64,000 bases of DNA. Origin: an uncultured Clostridia bacterium (GTDB lineage: Bacteria; Bacillota; Clostridia; Lachnospirales; Lachnospiraceae). The DNA lies in contig CAOKDX010000014.1 in assembly GCA_948467395.1 (NCBI GenBank), positions 1 to 64,000 on the forward strand, written 5' to 3'. Within the stretch, counting starts at the first letter, position 1; every line of letters begins with the position of its first letter. This document shows, one piece after another, positions 52,538-61,118 of this stretch. The notes under the pieces are model-generated. The model was not told where the DNA came from and made no database searches. It saw nothing but the letters and a program-made list of their open reading frames with translations. A program made the translations under genes and the position numbers.

Positions 52538-54025
52538 ATGAAACGTTTTACATCATTTACAATATTTATGGCTGCTCTCGGAGCTTGCTTCGCATCCGGA
52601 ATGGTCAATTATTCTCTTACATCTGCAGCACAGATCAAATCCCTAAAAATCACAAACAAGCCGGAAGAACCGCTTATCACTGGCTCCCGGCTCAGGCTAA
52701 AGACCCGGATTGTTTCTGTGAAACAGAAAAAGCATAAAATAATGTGGTCTTCCAGCAACAAAAAAGTTGCCACGATATCATCCAAAGGTCTGATTCGCGC
52801 TCTCAAGAAGGGAAAGACGAAAATTACCGCAACAATAAAGGATACTAAGAAAAAATCTTCTTTTCGTCTGAGTGTACAAAACCCAGTGAAACTTAAAAAA
52901 ATCAAAATTACAGGGGACACACATGTTCAGGTGGGTGATACTCTGCAGTTAGACGTCCAGCTCACCCCTCATAATGCAACAAATACGAAAATTACGTGGA
53001 AATCCAGCAAACCTTCTGTCGCCGCCGTAGACAGCAACGGACTGGTTTCTGCCCGGGAACCCGGTAAGGTTACGATAACGGCCAGTGATAAAAAGAGTAA
53101 AAAGAAAGCAAAATATAAGATCACAGTGGAAAAGGTTCCCGTTACCGCCATCAGCTTTTCACCAAACTGCATAAAATCCATGGAAACCGGAACAAGTCAG
53201 ACATTTTCCGTACAAATTGCACCACAGAATGCCACAAACAAAAAAATCAAGTGGAGTACCAGTAACAAATCCGCGGCGACGGTAGATGAAAACGGCGTAG
53301 TCACAGCACTGCGTCCCATTGAAAATGTAGATATTACTGCCACCTCGGCCGATAATAAAAATATAGTCTGTACATGGAAGATCCAGATCACCCTGACCGA
53401 TGGTTTTATTACAAAATCTATTCTTGACAGCCTGGATCTCACAGTTATTGATAAGGTTATGATAGTGGCACATCCCGACGATGAGACAATATGGGGCGGC
53501 GGCCATCTTCTGGAAGATGAATATCTTGTTGTATGTATGTCACACAGCTGGAACGAACGGAGAAGGACAGCATTTACCAACACGATGAAAACAGCAAATG
53601 ATAAATACCTTATTCTGAATTATCCGGATACAAGAAAACAGTTTTCAAACGGCACCTATGAAACAGATCGTCTCAGCACATGCCGCACCGCCCTTCAAAA
53701 AGACATCGCCCGGATCCTTTCTTATAAAAAGTGGAAACAGGTGATAACCCATAACCCTGCCGGTGAATATGGAAAGTATCTCCACCAGCAGATATCCCAG
53801 GCTGTCACAGCAGAATTCGGAAAAAACTGTAAGATGGACTCGGAGCTGTGGTACTTTGGACGCTATTATAAGGCAGGAAAAATCCCTGGCAATCAGATTG
53901 ATCCAGGACTCCTGACCATAAAAAACCAGATGATAAACCGCTACTACCCAACTGCCAGCGGTGCTATCAAGGCATTTGGCCATATGATTCCTTATGAGAA
54001 CTGGATACCCGCTGCTGACTGGTAG
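52538..54025 (+). CDS. Secreted Big_2 repeat protein fused to a PIG-L/LmbE deacetylase
   Basis: A 495-residue protein. Signal peptide about 1-30, three Lys-rich Big_2 domains (about 35-113, 118-197, 202-286), then a PIG-L-type deacetylase. The zinc motif is AHPDDE (311-316); later HNPAGEYGKYLHQQ supplies the His expected in GHPDH. PIG-L enzymes remove acetyl groups from GlcNAc-type substrates. The signal peptide puts this one outside the cell, where it might deacetylate the polymer or peptidoglycan. ATG 52538 follows GGAGG; the frame from 52508 has no ribosome site. Its stop lies 1 bp from that of the convergent gene. Confidence 0.85.
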   Translation: MKRFTSFTIFMAALGACFASGMVNYSLTSAAQIKSLKITNKPEEPLITGSRLRLKTRIVSVKQKKHKIMWSSSNKKVATISSKGLIRALKKGKTKITATIKDTKKKSSFRLSVQNPVKLKKIKITGDTHVQVGDTLQLDVQLTPHNATNTKITWKSSKPSVAAVDSNGLVSAREPGKVTITASDKKSKKKAKYKITVEKVPVTAISFSPNCIKSMETGTSQTFSVQIAPQNATNKKIKWSTSNKSAATVDENGVVTALRPIENVDITATSADNKNIVCTWKIQITLTDGFITKSILDSLDLTVIDKVMIVAHPDDETIWGGGHLLEDEYLVVCMSHSWNERRRTAFTNTMKTANDKYLILNYPDTRKQFSNGTYETDRLSTCRTALQKDIARILSYKKWKQVITHNPAGEYGKYLHQQISQAVTAEFGKNCKMDSELWYFGRYYKAGKIPGNQIDPGLLTIKNQMINRYYPTASGAIKAFGHMIPYENWIPAADW

Positions 54026-54026
54026 A

Positions 54027-55070
54027 TCATTCTGCAAAGCCAAACAGATCCAGTATGGCGTCATAGGGACAGATTAGTTCCGGAAACACCATCTGCTCAT
54101 AAAAGTTCTGGTGCTTTTCGGACCAATCTGAATCATTCTTATTGATTCTTAATATATGAGGGAGTGTTTCCAGAAATAGTTCTGGATGGCATTCCTTCAT
54201 ATAATTTTCGAAATGATTACCTCTGAAGCTCAGACAATAAACCGGTTTTCTGCGCGAGACAAAATAAGAGGCAAACCTCCCATTGTTTGTCACCATTAAA
54301 TCCGATACATACAACAGATCCTGGACCGGCATAATACGGTTTACATAACCAAAAAATTCTGCATATTCCGCATCCATATGATATGTCTCTTCCATGATGT
54401 CGGGCTGATTTGTTATTACAAACCAATCCGGTCCAAGCATTTCGATCAGCTCCTGCATATTAAACTGATCCAGCCACCTTCTTTTATTTGCCTCTCCATA
54501 TAACAGAATTGAAAGTATTTTTTTTCCCTCGATTGCCGGAAAATAGAACTTTAACTGCTCCCTTTTCCAAAGCTGGTTCTCCTGCTGGTTAATCTCCCAC
54601 ATAAAAGGCATACAGATATTATCCAGCATAACAGTTTCAGTCAAAGCGTAACTATGTTCAAATAACTCTCTGGTAAAAGGTGAGCCTGGGACAATGTGCG
54701 TAAAATTCCGAAATGTTTTCCATTCCCTCCGCTCTCCTTTTCTTCGAATGAAAGCCAGCATATTCTTAAACTGGTATTCATAGGGGACGGCAAGAAGCAG
54801 ACGGACTGCGTTTTCCTGCAGATTTTTTATATCAGAGGAAAGAGAAGCATCCGAACAGATCACATTCGCCATATTTTCACAAAATTCTTTTTTGGCCCTG
54901 TTATATCCCTGATTGGCCAGAGGATTTGTACTTCGTTCATTCTTCAGAAAAAAACGATATGAAAAACTATCATCCAAACAGCTTCTTGTCATGACCGATT
55001 GAATTAGTTTCAAATCTGAATTCAATCCTGTTCCCCGGCTGCTCAAAAATGTAAGACTATTTTTTTCCAT
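54027..55070 (-). CDS. TagF/TagB-like protein, divergent and probably lacking key residues
   Basis: A 347-residue cytoplasmic protein with no clear family hit by eye. The part about 185-300 (KKILSILLYGEANKRRW, LLYVSDLMVTNNGRFASYF, SRRKPVYCLSF) has the spacing of the TagF C-terminal half, where the usual motif is SDxLITDYSS. The DYSS site is replaced by NNGR, so classical polymerase activity is doubtful. It overlaps the TagF fusion gene upstream by 14 bp and is probably co-translated. It may be a partner subunit or a glycosyltransferase of unrecognised type. Confidence 0.6.
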   Translation of the reverse strand: MEKNSLTFLSSRGTGLNSDLKLIQSVMTRSCLDDSFSYRFFLKNERSTNPLANQGYNRAKKEFCENMANVICSDASLSSDIKNLQENAVRLLLAVPYEYQFKNMLAFIRRKGERREWKTFRNFTHIVPGSPFTRELFEHSYALTETVMLDNICMPFMWEINQQENQLWKREQLKFYFPAIEGKKILSILLYGEANKRRWLDQFNMQELIEMLGPDWFVITNQPDIMEETYHMDAEYAEFFGYVNRIMPVQDLLYVSDLMVTNNGRFASYFVSRRKPVYCLSFRGNHFENYMKECHPELFLETLPHILRINKNDSDWSEKHQNFYEQMVFPELICPYDAILDLFGFAE

Positions 55071-57894
55071 TGCCTGTTTCCTCCATATAAGAATTGATCA
55101 AGTCCGCAATCCTCTCACAGCTGTGTCCATCACAGGCGGACATATATTTCTCCACAAACCGGGTGTATTTTTCTGTCATGGAATGCTTGTCTTCACAAAT
55201 TATATAATCCATCAACTCTTCCTGAGTTTCATAAACATCGCCGGGCAGATCCTCCGGATATTTCAAATAGAATCCCCTATTATAGTTTGCCAGGTCATAA
55301 CAGAAAAAAGCAATGGGTTTCTTCAAAAGTGCATATTCAAAAATAACAGAGGAATAATCCGTGATCAACATATAGGATATATGCATCAGATCATTTGTGG
55401 AAAATTCCCTGATCACCCGAATGTTATCATATTCTCCCTCAATAATACTATTTTTCATTACAGGATGCGGACAGATCAGAAACATCTGATCCGGCAGCAA
55501 TTTCTTCGACAGGAGATCGAAATCCAGTTCTGGATGAAACTGGGACCGATCCTCGTTGATATCACGGAATGTAGGAGCATATAATATAATTTTTTTCTTC
55601 TTCCACTCCGGATATGCCGAATAAATCTTCTCTTTTGTATTCTGAATCCATTCCGTATCAAAAAAATAATCCGTTCTCGGGCATCCCAAAGACTTGACCT
55701 TACTTATATCTATATTAAATGCATCTGCATAGATGGAGCGGATACTTTCACTGCTCACTGTCACCAGATTGTACTGGGCATGCGTGGCATTGTCGTAATA
55801 AACCGACATATTCGTCCCTCTCTGACCAAATTTTTTAAACGCTCCGCAGGCATGCCACAGCTGGATCACTCTCTGCTCTTCCCTGAGCTGAAAATGGCGG
55901 AGGTATCGCAGATAATCATCTGTCACGATGATTCTGCTGGTATATACCTGATAAAAAAGCTTAAATCCAGTAAACAGACTATGCGGCAGCATTTTAGCAC
56001 AGACCACTTTTTTCCCCTTCACATAGGGATACAAGGCTTTAGCATTGCCCTCCAGTTCCCCATCCTTCCGTATTGAAATAAACAGCACCTGATTCTTTAC
56101 CGAATGCTTTTTCAGAAGAGCGAGTATTTTTTTATAACATACCTGTAATATATTATTGGTAGGAAGAGGCACAAGCTTTGCCAGCACCTCATTCAGTTCT
56201 CTCACAAGCTCCGGACTGTTTAAATCGGCAGGCTTTTCCTCCAGATACTCACGCATAAACGGTATTGTCTCTGGTGTGCCAATAAAATCAATAAAATTCT
56301 TTTCTTCATCTTCGAACAGAACTACGCCGTCATTCATAAAAGGATAATATCCTTTCTTATAAAACAGGCTCAGATATTCGCCTATGGGCCTGTTCCTGTC
56401 AAATGCAAAAGACCGTAAGAACTCTACCTGAAAGAACTTATTGGCCAGTGTATTATCCATACACAAAAACGGATTATCCTCATAACCCAGTTTTAGGGAT
56501 TCCAACACCATATGATTCAGCAGAACAGCCTGTATCTCACCATAATTCCTATGATACACAGCTTCTACGATAAAATCTCCCGGCGACTTTATAAAATGCT
56601 TCAGCACATATTTGAAGGCATTATTTACATAAGAAATCTTTGGATCCCCAAATACGATATATGGCGTCACCGCATGATCCAGGGCATAGTAAAATAATTC
56701 CTTTTCCGATCCGGCTGGTGCAAATCGTACATTTCCCTGAAGCATATTATTTTCTTCCAGGATACCCCTCACTGACTCTGGTACCATAATAACAATGGTT
56801 ACCAGATTCTGACGATACAGGCTGTTCATACAATTTAGAAAATCTTCACTACAGGCCCTGTCTCCAAAAAGAACGAAGGTTATATGCGCCTGGGCCAATA
56901 CCTCCGCCGGGGTAACAGGAATCCTCTCCAGGGCAAATTCCGGGTGTCCGTCCTGCAGAATAGAGCGTTCCCTTATATTAAGGGCTCCAAGTTTTTCTTT
57001 CATCTCCGCCACCAGAAGAGAAACCGTATCCTCATCCAGCTCCCAGAATTTCGAATAAAACTGATCCAGAAGAATCTGCAGCTCCTTCCTTATGATTTCA
57101 TTCATATATTTCTGGACATCATCATGCTCCTTCATGACTTCTTTCAGGGAATGACTGTCAGGATAATCCCGCAGAAAGCTTTTCTCCGCAGACTTTAATA
57201 TGATATGATGCGCTTCAATATAATCCCTGATCTTGGACGGTGATATGGACGCCGTAATGGATTCCGCCTCTCCATTATACATACGCCGATAGTGAAAAAT
57301 AACTTTATCCAGACCAGTGATTCTCTGCGAATGATAGATATAATTCATCAAAAAGGCCCCATCTTCAGAATATGAGATGGGAGGCAGCTGCAAAGAATAT
57401 TTCCGGATTATTTCTGCTTTAAATAGTTTATTACATAAAGAAAATGTCCACAATATACGGGGATCGTATATTCCAATTTTCTTTTCCTGAACCAGATCAT
57501 TTATGCCGTTTACCGGAGTCGTCCGATAACGGTCAAAGATATCATATTTGGCAATTACAAGATCGGCCCTTCTTCTAACGGCGCACTGATAGAGAGAGCT
57601 CAATGCGTCCAGTTCGAGGATATCATCCGCATCAAAAAAATAAACATATACTCCCCTTGCCACTACCAAGCCGGCGTTCCGTGCTGCAGAAGGGCCACCG
57701 TTCTCCTGATGTATCACTTTCATAATAGAATATCTTTTTTCATAATCATTTAATATATCCGCTGTATGGTCTACAGAACCATCATTCACAACGATTACCT
57801 CATAGTCTTTCATCGACTGATGAATCAGACTATCCAGCGTCTCTTCCAAATATTTTTCTGCGTTATAGGCGGCAACAATAACAGAAATCTTCAC
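55057..57894 (-). CDS. Fusion of GT2, a second GT2-like region and a TagF-type phosphotransferase
   Basis: A 945-residue protein. Residues 1-about 230 are a GT2 enzyme (ISVIVAAYNAEKYLEETL, VNDGSVDHT, FFDADD). About 330-560 look like a degenerate second GT2 domain (THE start ITFVLFGDRACSEDFLN, ending near EAVYHRNYGE). About 610-940 form a CDP-glycerol/ribitol phosphotransferase domain: LWHACGAFKKFG, GCPRTDYFF, ILYAPTFRD, CPHPVM and LITDYSSVIFEYALLKKP. With tarI/tarJ present, the polymer unit is probably ribitol phosphate. The start is GTG 57894, seven bases after GGGGGG. Three 18-bp repeats lie in its leader. Confidence 0.88.
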   Translation of the reverse strand: MKISVIVAAYNAEKYLEETLDSLIHQSMKDYEVIVVNDGSVDHTADILNDYEKRYSIMKVIHQENGGPSAARNAGLVVARGVYVYFFDADDILELDALSSLYQCAVRRRADLVIAKYDIFDRYRTTPVNGINDLVQEKKIGIYDPRILWTFSLCNKLFKAEIIRKYSLQLPPISYSEDGAFLMNYIYHSQRITGLDKVIFHYRRMYNGEAESITASISPSKIRDYIEAHHIILKSAEKSFLRDYPDSHSLKEVMKEHDDVQKYMNEIIRKELQILLDQFYSKFWELDEDTVSLLVAEMKEKLGALNIRERSILQDGHPEFALERIPVTPAEVLAQAHITFVLFGDRACSEDFLNCMNSLYRQNLVTIVIMVPESVRGILEENNMLQGNVRFAPAGSEKELFYYALDHAVTPYIVFGDPKISYVNNAFKYVLKHFIKSPGDFIVEAVYHRNYGEIQAVLLNHMVLESLKLGYEDNPFLCMDNTLANKFFQVEFLRSFAFDRNRPIGEYLSLFYKKGYYPFMNDGVVLFEDEEKNFIDFIGTPETIPFMREYLEEKPADLNSPELVRELNEVLAKLVPLPTNNILQVCYKKILALLKKHSVKNQVLFISIRKDGELEGNAKALYPYVKGKKVVCAKMLPHSLFTGFKLFYQVYTSRIIVTDDYLRYLRHFQLREEQRVIQLWHACGAFKKFGQRGTNMSVYYDNATHAQYNLVTVSSESIRSIYADAFNIDISKVKSLGCPRTDYFFDTEWIQNTKEKIYSAYPEWKKKKIILYAPTFRDINEDRSQFHPELDFDLLSKKLLPDQMFLICPHPVMKNSIIEGEYDNIRVIREFSTNDLMHISYMLITDYSSVIFEYALLKKPIAFFCYDLANYNRGFYLKYPEDLPGDVYETQEELMDYIICEDKHSMTEKYTRFVEKYMSACDGHSCERIADLINSYMEETGNGKK

Positions 57895-57914
57895 AGGCCA
57901 GCCCCCCTATCCTT

Positions 57915-57968
57915 TATGTTTATTTATTAAACTATGTTTATCTCTTAAACTACGTTTATTTCTTAAAC
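57915..57968 (-). repeat. Three tandem 18-bp repeats in the TagF-fusion leader
   Basis: Units at 57915-57932, 57933-57950 and 57951-57968 have the plus-strand pattern TAYGTTTATYTMTTAAAC with few differences. On the minus strand each unit has GTTTA and TAAAC around a short centre, so each is a small dyad. They lie 21-75 bp before the GTG start, downstream of the promoter. They could be operator sites or a translation-control element. Confidence 0.8.
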
Positions 57969-57999
57969 ATTATTATGTTTTCCCTGGTCAGACAAAAAA

Positions 58000-58028
58000 A
58001 TTCTAACATATATTACCTTCCAAATCAA
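58000..58028 (-). promoter_or_regulatory. Promoter of the TagF-fusion gene
   Basis: Minus-strand -35 TTGATT (58023-58028), -10 TAGAAT (58000-58005), 17-bp spacer. The predicted start, near 57993, puts the three 18-bp repeats inside the transcribed leader. Confidence 0.68.
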
Positions 58029-58131
58029 TACAATAGTTGCTTTTGCCTGTCCATTATGATAAAATTTATCCGTCTGATAATATAAACCTGTATTTTTTGA
58101 TATACTTTATATATAAGAAAGGACATATGAA

Positions 58132-61038
58132 ATGATTAAAAGGATAAAACAACGATTCATTCAATTACAGCCCAAAAACCGTCTTCAGCTGTTTTTCATT
58201 TTTACCCTGGTTTTTGTTATCTCATCCGTCATTGCCTTTGGCGCTTTCTTCCTAATGAAAGTCACCTTTATCAGAAATTATGATGATGGTTTTTTACAGC
58301 ATTATGAAACATTGATCCAATTGAAGCATGTAGTCTCCCAGTTTTTATCTGGTGACGGCTTTTCCTTCTGGTCCTGGAATATCGGTTTAGGGGCAGATTC
58401 TATCGGTTCCCTTGCCATGGTATATTTTGACCCCTTTAATTACATTGCCATCCTGTTCCCGGAAGAACTTATTTCCGTGGGTTATACCTTTACTGCATTT
58501 CTTCAGCTCTATGCCATTGGATTGGGATTTCTTTATTTTGGCAAGGTGACAAAGCTCAGTCTCCATCACACTTTGTGGGGCGCCATTGCCTGCTCACTTT
58601 CTTCCTGGGCAATCCTGTCTGCCACAAGACACAGTTATTTTCTTACGGTGATGTTTCTCTTCATCCTGATCATGGCAGGGGTAGAAAAGATCCTGCGCGA
58701 TCAGTCTCCCGTTGTACTGATTGTTTCTGCCGCCCTTTCTGCCATCACCTTCCTTTATTTTGCCTATATGACTGCGATCATTGTATTCCTCTATCTTCTT
58801 GTGCATTTCATTATGAAGGAGGAAAAAACATTTGCCTCATACATTCATTACTGGGGCCGGTTTGTATTCTATGTTATCATTGCCGCCTGCCTTGCTGCCG
58901 TCATCGCACTTCCCGTTGTATATATCTTAATGAATGCGGTGACCGATGGAGCCTCCGACCATTCCTTATTCCATGCTTTTTCCTCTTATGTCAACTACTT
59001 TAGCTCCCTGATCGGCGGACAGCAGATTTTCGAACATTACTCAACCATATCTGCAGGCGCACTATTTGTACTGATGATACCATGCATTTTTCAACGCATT
59101 CGTGCACGAAAGGCCACGCCAGCCATGATCCTGTTCCTGATCTGTGGTATATTCCTGCTGTTCCCATTTTTTAATTCTGTATTTAACGGTTTCAGTTACC
59201 CCATTGGACGATGGTGCTATGCCCCTACGTTTTTCTATATATGGAGCGGTATCCAATGTATGGCAGAAGAATCCTTTGATATTACCTCGTACAGGAAAGG
59301 CATCATCGGCATGCTGGCATTTTTTGAAATTGTGCTTATTTTCGTAGGTCGGATATTCCTGGTCAGCAGCAGTGAAACTGCTGTTATCATCAGTCTGATC
59401 AACCTGTTTTTCTGTTATCTATTTTTTCAGTTGTTTTCTAACCGAGAAATACAGAAAAAACTTCAGTCCGCATATATTACCCTCGCTCTCATGTGCAATC
59501 TGGCATTCGTGGGGTTCGTCCAGTATTTTCCCGGCGTTTCGCCCGAGCTGGAAAGCTTTGCCAGACCAACAGAAATTCATGATAAATTAGAATATGCAAC
59601 CCAGAATGCCGGCACAGAAATTAAGGACAATTCCTTTTACCGGATCGATCAGATTGACCATATCACCTCAAACGATGTCAGGGATACTGAATTCAAAAAT
59701 ATCTCAAACCGGATGATACACACTCTGGCCAATGAAACCCTGGTCTTTCAAACGCCATCCATATACAGTTATCTGTCTACCATTCCGAACGATCTTTTTC
59801 GCTTCAATAAAATAGTTGGAAATAACGCCTCCTATTACCGGCGTGTCTGCACGTATAACAATGATAACCGTACGCGTCTGGATTTCTTAATGGGTGTCAA
59901 ATATTTCCTCGGAAATAATCCTTATAATGATCCACCCACAGGAGCAAACAGCTATGCCCCTTATGGCTTTTCATCCTATAAGAAAACAAACAAAGGGGTA
60001 AGGATATTAAAAAACAAATATCATATGGGCCTGGGATGCACCTTTGATTCTTATATTACAGAATCCGAGTGGCTTTCCTTAGATTATCCTGACCGTGAAC
60101 AGGCACTGATGCAATGTATTGTCCTTCCCGATAACACGAATACCGATCTGATCCATATGGACTATCAAAGCATTTCTTCGGGATGCAAAAAGGCAGCCTA
60201 TCATATATCAGATTCCGCAAATATTTACTCCGGTAAGAAGCTTTTAAGTGAAGCGGAGAAAACGATGGACAAACCCGGGCAGTTCGATGTAGATTACAGT
60301 GACAGCTTTTCTTTCCATCTGGACGAGGATTTACCGGATTGTGAAATATACCTTGTGGTCCGGAATCTTCACCGTGATCCGGAAAGCACCATCAAAATGC
60401 GTCATTATAATGAAGCCACCTCCGCACTCGACCGGATTCGTTTCCGCCTGAAAACAGATGAAAATTTCAGCGATTACGGCGCCTTTAGTATTCAGGCCTC
60501 CATGGGCGGGATAACAAAAAAAGCGATGAATACCATTGGTAGTATACAGGGATTTTCAGATATAGATGATTATATGATCAATTTGGGGAGATTTAACAAA
60601 AAGTCCAAAGAAATCCGATTATTTTTAGATACTGTCGGCACCTACAGCTATGATTCCTTTGAACTGCTTGCCGTTCCGCTTTCCACTTATGAAAGCTCCG
60701 CCAATATATGCATCAATAACTCGCTCAAAAATGTAAAGCTTACCAATAATAATATTAAGGGAAACGTAAGCACGACTGCAGATTCGTCTATTCTTTATCT
60801 CTCCATCCCCTATAACAACGGATGGCAGGCCTGGGTAGATGGAAAGAAGGTGGATACGCTTCAGGTCGATACAGCCTTTACGGGAATCCCGGTTACTTCA
60901 GCCGGAGAACACAAAATCGAGCTTCATTTTCGGCCGGTAGGCTTTAAAATCGGAGTTTTCTCCTTTGGCGTTGGCATTATCCTCCTGATGCTCACATGCA
61001 TCTGGCATATCCGGACATCCCAAAAAAAGACAGCCTGA
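58132..61038 (+). CDS. YfhO-family membrane glycosyltransferase
   Basis: A 968-residue protein with about twelve membrane helices (1-about 465), a large outside region (about 480-935) and a last helix. The first loop has IRNYDDGFLQHYETL; further on MVYFDPFNY and SLSSWAILSATRHSYF match YfhO. The end IPYNNGWQAWVDGKKVD is a typical YfhO C-terminal signature. In Bacillus and Listeria, YfhO relatives act as the outer transferase of three-component systems with a GtrB-like enzyme (CsbB/GtlA). AAAGG stands before ATG. It is a single gene ending at a hairpin. Confidence 0.9.
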   Translation: MIKRIKQRFIQLQPKNRLQLFFIFTLVFVISSVIAFGAFFLMKVTFIRNYDDGFLQHYETLIQLKHVVSQFLSGDGFSFWSWNIGLGADSIGSLAMVYFDPFNYIAILFPEELISVGYTFTAFLQLYAIGLGFLYFGKVTKLSLHHTLWGAIACSLSSWAILSATRHSYFLTVMFLFILIMAGVEKILRDQSPVVLIVSAALSAITFLYFAYMTAIIVFLYLLVHFIMKEEKTFASYIHYWGRFVFYVIIAACLAAVIALPVVYILMNAVTDGASDHSLFHAFSSYVNYFSSLIGGQQIFEHYSTISAGALFVLMIPCIFQRIRARKATPAMILFLICGIFLLFPFFNSVFNGFSYPIGRWCYAPTFFYIWSGIQCMAEESFDITSYRKGIIGMLAFFEIVLIFVGRIFLVSSSETAVIISLINLFFCYLFFQLFSNREIQKKLQSAYITLALMCNLAFVGFVQYFPGVSPELESFARPTEIHDKLEYATQNAGTEIKDNSFYRIDQIDHITSNDVRDTEFKNISNRMIHTLANETLVFQTPSIYSYLSTIPNDLFRFNKIVGNNASYYRRVCTYNNDNRTRLDFLMGVKYFLGNNPYNDPPTGANSYAPYGFSSYKKTNKGVRILKNKYHMGLGCTFDSYITESEWLSLDYPDREQALMQCIVLPDNTNTDLIHMDYQSISSGCKKAAYHISDSANIYSGKKLLSEAEKTMDKPGQFDVDYSDSFSFHLDEDLPDCEIYLVVRNLHRDPESTIKMRHYNEATSALDRIRFRLKTDENFSDYGAFSIQASMGGITKKAMNTIGSIQGFSDIDDYMINLGRFNKKSKEIRLFLDTVGTYSYDSFELLAVPLSTYESSANICINNSLKNVKLTNNNIKGNVSTTADSSILYLSIPYNNGWQAWVDGKKVDTLQVDTAFTGIPVTSAGEHKIELHFRPVGFKIGVFSFGVGIILLMLTCIWHIRTSQKKTA

Positions 61039-61058
61039 TCAATGCTGTATAAAATAAG

Positions 61059-61094
61059 ACGGCGGGGTATCAGAAGTTATCGATACCCCGCCGT
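61059..61094 (-). terminator. Hairpin terminator between convergent yfhO-like and DUF6056-like genes
   Basis: A perfect 13-bp stem (61059-61071 with 61082-61094) and 10-nt loop. On the minus strand it is followed by the T-rich CTTATTTTATA, so it suits the DUF6056-like gene best. On the plus strand only a short T-poor tail follows, so its use there is less sure. Confidence 0.72.
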
Positions 61095-61118
61095 TAAACG
61101 GTCATTCACCTTACCGCA

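Noticed and set aside
54027-55070. Pseudogene remnant of tagF
   Set aside because: The frame is intact over 347 codons, starts in overlap with the upstream gene and has no internal stop, so a functional diverged protein is more likely.
57915-57968. CRISPR array
   Set aside because: The repeats are 18 bp, directly adjacent without spacers, only three in number, and no cas gene is near.
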